Below are positions 56,195 to 64,000 of a stretch of 64,000 nt of DNA, piece after piece. This stretch comes from Sternotherus odoratus (Eukaryota > Chordata > Testudines > Kinosternidae): positions 45,386,890 to 45,450,889 of the forward strand of contig JAVMKO010000003.1 in the NCBI GenBank assembly GCA_032164245.1, in the 5' to 3' direction. The notes under the pieces were generated by a model. That model worked only from the letters and a program-made list of their open reading frames with translations. It did no database searches and was not told the DNA's origin. The translations under genes were made by a program, and so were the position numbers. The first letter of the stretch is position 1, and each line of letters opens with the position of its first letter.

Positions 56195-56375
56195 GAATAA
56201 TGGGATGCCTACCCACAGTGCACCGCTCGAAATGGTGTCGGCGGCACGAAAAAAAGGCGCGAAATTATGAAATGCCTACCCATAGTGCAGCACTCGAAAT
56301 GGTGCCTGCTGGGGACTCCGGGAACTGTGGGATAGCTACCCACAGTGCAACGCTTGCTATGTCGACGCTTGCCAC
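56195..56375. repeat. Subterminal repeats of the Harbinger
   Basis: Three spaced repeats read (G/A)ATGCCTACCCACAGTGCA... (about 56,199 and 56,268) and GGATAGCTACCCACAGTGCA (about 56,331). The first two are followed by CTCGAAATGGTG. The inverse (GGCTATCCCACAATGC) lies near the left end at about 52,257-52,272. Such subterminal motifs are candidate binding sites for the Myb-like protein or the transposase. Confidence 0.7.
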
Positions 56376-56483
56376 ACTTGTGCGGACAGACACTGCCGAC
56401 TTGCTGTGCTTTGTGGGGACGCACAAAATCGACTCTGTACAGTCTGCTTTAAAAAATCGACTGCAAGGAAATCGACCTACTGC

Positions 56484-56501
56484 TGTAGTGAAGACATACC
56501 C
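56484..56501. repeat. Harbinger right terminal inverted repeat
   Basis: The end reads GTAGTGAAGACATACCC, the inverse of the left end GGGTTGGTCCCCACTAC with a few transitions, and is followed by ATA. Confidence 0.8.
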
Positions 56502-56504
56502 ATA

Positions 56505-58818
56505 ATTTGGGAGATCTAAAGTGTTTATTTTCTGGCAATCTCATTTTGTGAACTGAATCTTTAAGAAAGTGTCTACTCCACTTTCATGATTTTTTTTACA
56601 CTTTAGAAAATAATTGGGTGGGAACCTTTAATAAGGACCACTTATAATTCTGCAGCTGTTGAAATTCAGAGATTTGCATCTTGGCTGTGCCCCTGCACTC
56701 TTGATATTTTCTAGAAAACTTTAACTTTTGGAATGTATTTAAGAGGGAGAAATTGCATTTTATTACCTGCTTTTGAAAGGTTACATTTAATAATGTTTCC
56801 ACAGAATTTTCTTTGAAAATTGTTGTAGAAATGCATTTGTGTTGTGCTATTTTTATTTTTTATCATCAGAAGAAAGTGGGTAAGGGCACGTATTGTGTAG
56901 CTGGTAGTTTGACACCAGATTTAGCTTTGTTGTTCGATCAATGTAGATGAATAATAACACATCTAAATGTGAAACATATCTTAAAAATACAGTATGCCAA
57001 TCTACCATTCATAATGATAAAAGGCTACAAGAAATGGCATCATATGCTTATTCTGAGATCCACTGTTTATTGCATAAGATTCAAGTCCTACCTTTTTTCC
57101 ATGATGCAGAAGGCTGATTGGTGGCAGAACCCTGTAGTTTTACCATGCAAGAGTGGAAGGCTGCATATGGGAGGGACACACTTAGGGGTGTTCCCCTACA
57201 TGACTTGGAACTTGGAACTCAGTTCTGTGGAAGCAACTTGTGTGGTAGTGCACAGTAAATAATGGGGGTAGTAGCCCAGGAAGGAGGAGACTTTAGGTTG
57301 CATGGATGCTGTAGTTCTTCCTTACTGTTGTCTCTTGCCACTTCTTTCATGTCCGAGGTTGCCATGTGAAACTTCTTTCATGTACCTAGGAAGAGCTATG
57401 ATTAGGAGTATCGTGAGAATGTTGGTTTGGGTGGGGAGAGTCGAGGTGACTTTTGAAAAAGAAAAACTAATAGCATCTCATTTATAGAGAGGAAAGAGCA
57501 GTTTGGTTAACACCACTTCATATTTATTTCTGAAATTCTACTCTGCATGAAAGCACTCTGAAGTGAACTATAGTTTCAAAGGAATGTGGCCAATATGACA
57601 CAGAGAATAACATTCTTCTTGTATCAGAGGTGCAGTGATAAATTATAAATAGAACTAGTAATGCAGAGATAGTAATACCTACAGTCTGCACTTCCTAGCA
57701 ATGTATCCTTTAAAGTTTACAGCAAAATAAATTGCAAATAAAGGGGGTTGTAGGCAATGGGATAAATGGAACTGTGAGCCTATGCCCTGTAGGGTGACTT
57801 TGTTAGAAATCCTATAGCCTTGTCAAAGCAAATATGGTGAAGTTGAATTTTATTTTAAGGTGCCATCCTTAACTTTTATAGAATGTCATCAAAGAAATAT
57901 GATACTTAAAGTAAGATAGTTTTAATTGAATGGAAATGTGTGCATCAAGAGATATGCAGAGTTCAGCAATTATTCCTTATTCTGAGTGAAAATTTCAATA
58001 TAATAGTATACAGTATATTGTAATTTAGTATCCCATTTTTTTATTTACATCAATTTTGATATTTCATGTGCAGGGTTAATCTTTCAGTCAATGAAAAATG
58101 TCAGTCCCATTAACCTTAGAAGTCAAAAAGTGAATATTCTGCATAATTAGCTATTTAATGTAGTTTCCAGAAAACCTGGGCATTTTTGTTCTTAATATTA
58201 AATGGGGCCAGACTACCCAGGGGATCCTAATTTCTGCAGTAAAAAGGAAGAATTACAGCACTTGATGGGCAAGAGAACTGTTAATGAGCTATAGATAATT
58301 TCTTCTTTGTGTCACTGATTCAAGTACTCTCCAGGCCAATAGTAATGGAAAGTAATTACCATTATATCAGGTAATTATCATATTTCAGGTATATGGTGGT
58401 CTGTATTAAGTGACTTGTTGGCCTCGGTTTTGTTTCTTGAAGACCGATATCTACATGACAGAAAACACCATTATAATAATTGTTGTTGGCCGTCTCAACA
58501 GAGGCTAAAGACTAGCCATGAAGACTGAATTAGAGGTGGTCCAGGCAGGTTAGGATTGACACAACGAATGGGGCAATGTGCCGGAGCTTGAGCTCTTACT
58601 GTCCTATGAATAAATCTGTTTCTCACTGTTTTTTTATACTGTCACATTTCAGTACAGACACTCCTGATTTACACTGGTGCAAGTGACATGGGAATCAAGC
58701 TTACTGCCTTCAGGACTGCTAACTGAGAAAAATACTGTACTCTCCTATTGCTAAGACATTTTCAAAAGCCTTACTCATCATTTCAATTATATGTTCCACA
58801 CAGTTACTCTATGTTTGG
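56505..58818. other. Single-copy AT-rich sequence
   Basis: No gene or repeat recognised over 2.3 kb between the Harbinger and the next MITE. Confidence 0.5.
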
Positions 58819-58821
58819 TTA

Positions 58822-59082
58822 GGTCTACACTATCAATTTACATCAATATAACTGTCACATCCTGGAGTGATATAATTATACAGACGTTAAGCCTCTCCCC
58901 CCTTCTGGGTGTAAACAGATCTCCTGTTGACATAGCTCACCCATTGACATAGCTACTATCTCTTGTAAAGGTGAATTAATTACACTAATGGGAGAAGCTC
59001 TCTCGTTGGCGTAGTAGCATCTTCACTAAAGCGCTACAGCAGTGCAGCTGCATCACCGCAGCTTTTTAGGTGTAAATCTATC
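58822..59082. mobile_element. Harbinger MITE
   Basis: TTA precedes GGTCTACACTATC. The right end, read inward, is GGATAGATTTACACC. Internal words (GTTGACATAGCTCACCCATT, then CATAGCTACTATCTCTTG, and CAGCAGTGCAGCTGCATC) match the copy at 43,691. About 261 bp, no coding capacity. Confidence 0.7.
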
Positions 59083-60032
59083 CTTTGTGCCTCTTATGAG
59101 GTTTGATTGTCATTGGTGCTCAAAATGACAGAAAGCACAACAATGTAACAATGATATAACATGTATTTAGTGCTGTCAACGGGCTTCAGGTAAAGGAAAA
59201 TGATTAAAACAAAACTGACTCTATTTTCTAATAGATGCCGTTTTGTCATTACATTTTTTAGAGATCCAGATGAATGGTCAGAAATTGTGGGGAAAAATCA
59301 CTATCTTTGAACTGACTCTCTTTATTTTGTTCATTTGCATCTATCTCTAGTTCCATTTGAATGTGAAAGGAAAACAGATATAATTGATTTGTTTTATTAT
59401 TATGGGTTCAGGTTAGTCAACAGAGACTGTGTAACAATTCAAGGCTCTTGAGAAAGATCGAACACTGACTATTTCTTGAGTTGAAATGGAATGATGTAAA
59501 TACATTTTGAAAATAAAGTTTTAAATTTAATTGGCTTTTCAGAGTCAGCTGCTGATGACCAATAAATTGTGTTATAATAAGTAGTGTATAATACAGTAAA
59601 TGAGGCTCAATGTTAGGATTATTCAAACTGGAAGAAAAAGTATAACCAACTAATGAACGCAGGATTGGGCCTTAAATGTGCTAATCTTTTTTTTTCTTCC
59701 AAACTGTCCCTATTTATAGATTTCCAGTGTTGGCAAGTATGTAAATGCTACATCATTATTCAAAAGCACACATGCTTAGTTATTTTTAATTTGTTTTCAA
59801 AGCCTAGAAAAGTACTTGGAACAACACATCTTTGAAGTGTCTCTGCTCTGGAGTCTTTCATTAAGGGATATTTATGTAATTCTGACATAAAATCAGAAAG
59901 CTGATTTTAGTCCTCTTTGTTGTAGTTGAAATACATTCTCCAAAGAGAGTGCTTCAACAGTTCCTTCTGTTTCCACGCAGAAATATTGTTCTTTAACATC
60001 ATCTCTGCTGGGATCTCATTTCTTATACACAG
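59083..60032. other. Single-copy AT-rich sequence
   Basis: Nothing recognised except A/T-rich stretches. Confidence 0.5.
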
Positions 60033-60177
60033 TAAGGCTACGAGTACCCAACATAGATAAGTTGCCACAAGTTATGCCCGATTATAAACTGCTATAATTA
60101 AATCTCTTGTGCATGTTCATACCACACTTCTCGTGTTGGTGGGGTGTGTCCACAGTTTGTGCTCTCGCATCAACAGA

Positions 60178-60222
60178 GAGAGCAGTGCACTGTGGGTAGC
60201 TATCCTACTGTGCAGCTCTCCA
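60178..60222. repeat. Subterminal motif of the second Harbinger
   Basis: GCAGTGCACTGTGGGTAGCT followed by ATCCTACTGTGCAGCTC contains the same ACTGTGGGTAGCTATCC word (inverse GGATAGCTACCCACAGT) that repeats near the right end of the first Harbinger. Confidence 0.65.
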
Positions 60223-60390
60223 CCTTCTGCAGCTAGAAGATATGGGAATGGATCGCAATGTATCATGGCTGCAGGCTCAGTGTCCCATGATGCAGACCCC
60301 ATGGAATGTCCAGTCATTCCATGGGGTGTGTTTTGCAGCATTTTTCATCAGCCCTTGTAAACTGTGTGTCCACCATCTCTGACTGAAAGC

Positions 60391-61185
60391 ATGGATCCTG
60401 CAGTGATAGTCCTGTGATACGTGTTATACAATGTGACTGATCATGCAGTATTTCATGATGTGTGCCATGCAAAGAAACAATTCCAGATTACTTTTAGTAT
60501 TCACAGAGCATCTGCACACAGTGGACCATTGATTTTTGAATTAGGAAACAAGCACTGAGTTATGGGAATTGCATCATTATACAGGTCTGTGATGATGGCC
60601 GCAGAACTTTTGGATTCAGAAAGCCACCTTCCTGGAATTGTCTGCAGTGTTCTCCTCTGCCTTGCGATGCAAAGACACCACAATGAGAGCTACCCTCTTG
60701 GTGAAGGAGTGCATGACAATCACTGCATGGAAGTTGGCAACTCCAGACATCTACCGGTCATTTGCCGATCAGTTTGGAGTTGGCAAATCAGTGAGTGTTG
60801 CATTCACACAAGTGTTCAGGCCATTAATTGCATCCTTCTGCGAAGGACTGATACTCTTGGAAATGTGTGTGAAATATTGGATGGGTTTCTGGCAATGCCT
60901 AACTTCGGCAGAGTGATAGATGGCATTCATAACCCTATTTTGGCCTTGCAATGGAGTACATCTCTAGAAAGGGGTGCTTCTCTATGGTATTGCAGGTGCT
61001 TGTGGATCAACAGGGTCATTTCACTGATGTCAACACTGCGTGGTCAGGACAGGTGCGTGACACCTGCATCTTGAGGAACACTGGTCTGTACAGAAAGCTG
61101 CAAGCAGGGACTCACTTTTCAGACCAGGAGGTTCTTGACAGGCTCCCATACCTGTGTGTAAGTCCAGCTATCATTGGGTAACCTG
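60391..61185 (+). pseudogene. Degraded HARBI1-like transposase
   Basis: Starting from ATG 60,391 (MDPAVIVL then a stop), frames patched over shifts give CKDTTMRATLLVKECM, then WKLATPDIYRSFADQFGVGK, which parallels WKLATPDSYRSVANQFGVGK in the first copy. The first catalytic region survives as FGRVIDGIHNPILA (about 60,905-60,945). MEYISRKGCFSMVLQVLVDQ and GHFTDVNTAWSGQVRDTCIL follow. The second catalytic region is damaged (SPAIIG then a stop) and the conserved E region is absent. The protein cannot function. Confidence 0.8.
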
Positions 61186-61309
61186 TCCAAAGGGGTGGCA
61201 CGAACAGGGTACTGCAACGGGCCTGGAAAATGCAAGGAATGTGTGGGTGGTTTGGGGAGGGCACGACAAGCAGTTCTGTATGGGCTAGTAAGTGGGGTCA
61301 ACCATGGAT

Positions 61310-61560
61310 GTGTTCTGCCTGCAGCACGATTAGGGACTTCAACATCTCTGTTTGTGCCTCCATCACTTTTAGCATCCACTCCTGACCCTCTAAAATATGC
61401 TCCTGGCCTTGTTTCCTCTCCTGGCTCTCTATTTTTAATTGTCTCTCTCTATGCCCTATGTGCTTGTTCATGTCCTCTTTGCTCTTCCTGACTCACTTCC
61501 TTATCTGGCAGAGGTGCTTTGTCAATGTGTAGGGGGTTCCCTACATCTGCAGAAGCACAA
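61310..61560 (-). pseudogene. Second Harbinger Myb-like gene, exon 2
   Basis: On the minus strand an acceptor-like TACATCTG... context around TTCTGCAG (about 61,540-61,547) precedes coding remnants that end in GQEWMLKVMEAQTEMLKSL and IVLQAEHIHG. This matches the C-terminal coiled-coil of turtle Harbinger Myb-like proteins. An internal stop (after THRA) and frame shifts show decay. Confidence 0.6.
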
Positions 61561-62239
61561 CAAATGATAAATAAAGCCATGATTGTTAGTGCACTTACAG
61601 CATTGAATCATAATAGTTAAATACACTTCTTTCTCACTGTCACTTGGCAAGCACACAGCTCGGTGAACACCCTCAACATGGTGAGTTCAATCATGGGTGA
61701 AGATGAGGCTTTCAAGATGGGGCAAAAGATCTAGGGGTTTTTTAGGGAGATAAATGCAAGCAACAATGGCCAACATTGTAAATTCTGCCACCATTTTCCA
61801 CAGGCAGGGGGTCATCTTACTCTTGAGGGTATGCAAGGATGCATCTCCTGCATGCATGCATGCGGCTTTAGACCGGCTCCTTATGTTGTTCACCTGTGTG
61901 CTGCTTTGGTCCCTGCATAAGTGATTGCCGATTGGCCTGGGAAAGTTTCCTACAGCAGGGGAAGGAACAAAGCAGCTCTGCCAAGGAACCTTTGGCAGAG
62001 GATTCGCGAGTACCTCCAGGAAAGTTTCCTAGAGAGCTCAGTGAAATCTCGGTGTCCATTAACACTTTTCCACAAGGCCCCCACTGCATAGCTGCATAGA
62101 GGAATGTGAAGCAGACACAAACACAGTTAGTTGTGTACATTTCTATCCCTTAACCCACTTCTAGTATATAACGAAGCAAAGGACAGCTCTACCCCGTGTA
62201 ACTGAGCAGCATCAACTCAAAAAGATCACTTACTAGAGC

Positions 62240-62800
62240 TCCCCTCTCCTGCATCATGAGTGCCAGAGTTGGAGTGCTGGGACTGGCTTGAACTCTCTGG
62301 GGTTGAGAAGAGGTCCTGGCTCACCATGGTACCAGATGACCCTGTCACCTGTGTCATCTCATCCTCCATCTCCATTTCCTTATCCACGCTTCATCCTCAG
62401 GGTTGAGTCCGCTGTCCACTGTCTCCAGCTCCCCTGAAGTATCCATGGAGCTCTTGGTGGTGGAAGTGAGGTCACCACCACATTTGACTTCCATCTCCTT
62501 GTCTTCTTTGTAGCACCAGAGTGACGGTTTAACTCCCTTGCCTTCTGGTATACATTAGCTCCTTGAGCGTCACGCGGTACTGATGCTTGTCCCATTCTTA
62601 GCCCTCTTCAAACATGCCATGAGAAACCTTCCTGTAGGTATGGAAGTTCCTACAGCTGAAGTGGAGATGGGACTGCACAGCCTCTTCTCTCCACTGTGCC
62701 GGCAGATCCAAAAACTCTGGTGTACTCCACACCGAGATTGTTTAGTGCATGGAGCTGCCCTGGTCAGATGGAAAGATGTGATGTGAGCTGTCAACCCTTA
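62240..62800 (-). pseudogene. Second Harbinger Myb-like gene, exon 1
   Basis: The minus strand gives WSTPEFLDLPAQWREEAVQS, then HFSCRNFHTYRKVSHGMFEE, a stop, EWDKHQYRVTLKELMYTRR and a further stop. These align position for position with the Myb/SANT-like domain ('W...E...L...W..E.V...L......RN...F..VS..M...G......QC..K.KEL'). The exon's end reads SQDLFSTPESSSQSQHSNSG followed by GEGSS and a donor-like AG|TAAGT at about 62,236. It is the counterpart of exon 1 at 52,411-53,053. Confidence 0.75.
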
Positions 62801-63161
62801 GTGAACAGGAAGTGGAATTTCAAAAATTCCAGAACCTTTCGAGGGGGAGAGGCAGAGATCTCTGTACCTGGTTGCAGGGCTGCAGAGTTCGGAATGCTGA
62901 TCAGAACAGTCAGGATGGGCATTGCGGGACACTTCCTGGAGGTCCATTATGGCAACATAACCAAGCACAGGGTCTACACTGATACTAAGTCAATCTAACT
63001 CTGCTGCAAAAGCTCTGCGCCTCTCGTGGAGGTGGTTTTATTTTGTCAGCATAGTAGGAGACTTAAATCAATGGAAGGAGTGTTGTAGTGTGCATACCTC
63101 CACTGTTTTGTCAATGAAAGCTGATTTTTGTTGATAAAACTGTGTAGTGTAGACAAGGCAT

Positions 63162-63568
63162 AATATTCACATATATGGAGCCAGTAAATCATAGGGACAA
63201 TCTTATAATAGTGGCACCAGTCTCCAGAAAAAAGGCAATGGAATGCAAGCAAATAGAATTAGTGTAACCTCAAAGTTCAGAGAAATCAATTGCTCAAAAT
63301 TCAGTACCATCCAAAAACTACAGTTGAATGCTCAATTTCACCTCTATTGCTTTTGTTCACATGCCTTTAAATATTGTGTCTCTTTATATATTATTTGTCA
63401 AATAATACATGATATTAAACAAACTGGAGTTTTCTATACAACCTTAGATGTACCACAAAAGAAAGCCGCTGAGCACCATGCAGGATTGAATCCAGAAAAC
63501 ACAAATGCAAATAATTCTAGTAATACACTTTTTAAAACAGTTTCCCTCATATATTTGTTATATGGATA
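63162..63568. other. Single-copy AT-rich spacer
   Basis: Nothing recognised. The 135-codon frame beginning at 63,243 runs on into the following MITE and has no domain. Confidence 0.5.
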
Positions 63569-63570
63569 TA

Positions 63571-64000
63571 CAGTGAAACCTCCATTTAATGGACTAATTC
63601 GGGCGAGGGGGTGTCCGTTAAATGAAAAAGTCCGTTATTTAATAATTTAAAAAAAACGAGCTGTCGGAGCAGCAGCCCGACCGCCACAGGGTTGGGACGG
63701 CAGCTCCACAGCCCGCCCGCTGCTGGGACCCGGGCGGCAGCCGGGAGCAGGCAGGCAGCCCGCCCGCCAGCCAGCCCTCCCACTGCCGGGACCCAGGCGG
63801 GAGCCGGCAGCCAGCCCACCCGTGGCTGGGAACCCGGCGGCAGCAGGGAGCCGGCAGCCAGCCCGCATGGGTCCCGGCTCCCGGGACCTGCCAGCCAACC
63901 CTCCCGCTGCCGTGACCCGGGCAGCAGCCGGGAGCCGGCAGCCAGCCCGCCCGCTGCCTGGACCCGGGCGGCAGCCAGGAGCCGGCAGCCAGCCCGCAAG
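63571..64000 (+). mobile_element. pogo/Tigger-like MITE, copy C (cut by window end)
   Basis: TA (63,569-63,570) precedes CAGTGAAACCTCCATTTAAT, the same end as copies A and B. The A/T-rich arm (TCCGTTATTTAATAATTT), the AACGAGCTGTCGGAGCAGCA word and the GC-rich minisatellite follow in the order of copy A. The element runs off the window. Confidence 0.85.
63715..64000. repeat. GC-rich minisatellite in MITE copy C
   Basis: At least five units of the GGACCCGGGCGGCAGCCGGG / AGCCGGCAGCCAGCCCGCC repeat are visible, interrupted by variants such as CCAGCCAACCCTCCCGCTGC. The array continues past the window. Frames through it on the minus strand are artefacts. Confidence 0.85.

Larger units (their letters stand above)
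52063..56501. mobile_element. Complete PIF/Harbinger DNA transposon
   Basis: A 4,439-bp element. The left end reads GGGTTGGTCCCCACTAC and the right end, read inward, GGGTATGTCTTCACTAC. ATA stands directly outside both ends (52,060-52,062 and 56,502-56,504), consistent with the 3-bp duplication of Harbinger insertions. It holds the two-gene set of the superfamily: a Myb/SANT-like DNA-binding protein on the plus strand and a HARBI1-like DDE transposase on the minus strand, convergently arranged. Harbinger elements need both proteins to move. A third, antisense frame lies in the Myb intron. In-frame stops show that this copy no longer makes intact proteins. Confidence 0.9.
60033..63161. mobile_element. 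Second, older Harbinger transposon
   Basis: This is a degraded Harbinger with the same plan as the copy at 52 kb but in the opposite orientation: transposase on the plus strand (about 60,391-61,185) and Myb-like gene on the minus strand (about 62,800-61,310). The right end, GTGTAGTGTAGACAAGGC, has the Harbinger terminal motif when read inward (GCCTTGTCTACACTAC). The left end near 60,033 (GGCTACGAGTACCCAAC) is too decayed to be sure. Both genes carry stops and frameshifts, and part of the transposase core is missing. It belongs to a related but distinct family, judging by protein differences. Confidence 0.8.

Noticed and set aside
63243..63650. A 135-codon plus-strand frame
   Set aside because: It runs across the boundary of the Tigger-like MITE and has no recognisable feature.

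Overview
The window looks like ordinary non-coding nuclear DNA of a reptile, most probably a turtle. AT-rich single-copy sequence is packed with the repeat community I associate with turtle genomes: CR1 LINEs, Penelope-like retroelements, PIF/Harbinger and hAT transposons with many MITEs, a pogo/Tigger-like MITE family, tRNA-derived SINEs, L2 remnants and solo LTRs of endogenous retroviruses. The species assignment rests on recognising these families, not on a database search. I found no convincing exon of a host gene, no rRNA or functional tRNA gene, and nothing bacterial.

Layout. 0-9.4 kb: single-copy DNA, a SINE (1.44 kb), a hAT element with an exact 8-bp duplication and a CR1 tail nested in it (6.0-6.5 kb), a 1.08-kb LTR with exact 5-bp duplications and two internal tandem arrays (6.6-7.7 kb), a LINE RT C-terminal remnant (7.8 kb) and a Harbinger MITE with TTA duplications (8.2 kb). 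9.4-21.2 kb: CR1 pieces, two copies of a Tigger-like MITE with a GC-rich minisatellite inside (10.1 and 20.7 kb), a Harbinger MITE, an L2 remnant and two Penelope insertions with exact 12- and 14-bp duplications (12.9 and 17.6 kb). 21.2-31.7 kb: a long minus-strand CR1 (25.1-29.6 kb) split by a 1.12-kb solo LTR. 31.7-51.9 kb: a MITE containing a hAT, further CR1 and L2 pieces, a 514-bp transposon that is mostly one long palindrome (38.2 kb), a (CA)n repeat, a hairpin-forming Penelope end (43.0 kb), several MITEs and G-rich hAT elements.

The centre of interest is 52,063-56,501, a complete PIF/Harbinger DNA transposon. It has matching inverted ends, a two-exon Myb/SANT-like gene on the plus strand and a HARBI1-like DDE transposase on the minus strand. 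The genes converge on back-to-back poly(A) signals. A third open frame lies antisense inside the Myb intron. The transposase frame carries three in-frame stops and the Myb frame one, so this copy is dead but young. A second, older Harbinger with the same plan in the opposite orientation lies at about 60.0-63.2 kb. The many MITEs here share its terminal motif and were probably moved by this kind of machinery. The window ends inside a third copy of the Tigger-like MITE.
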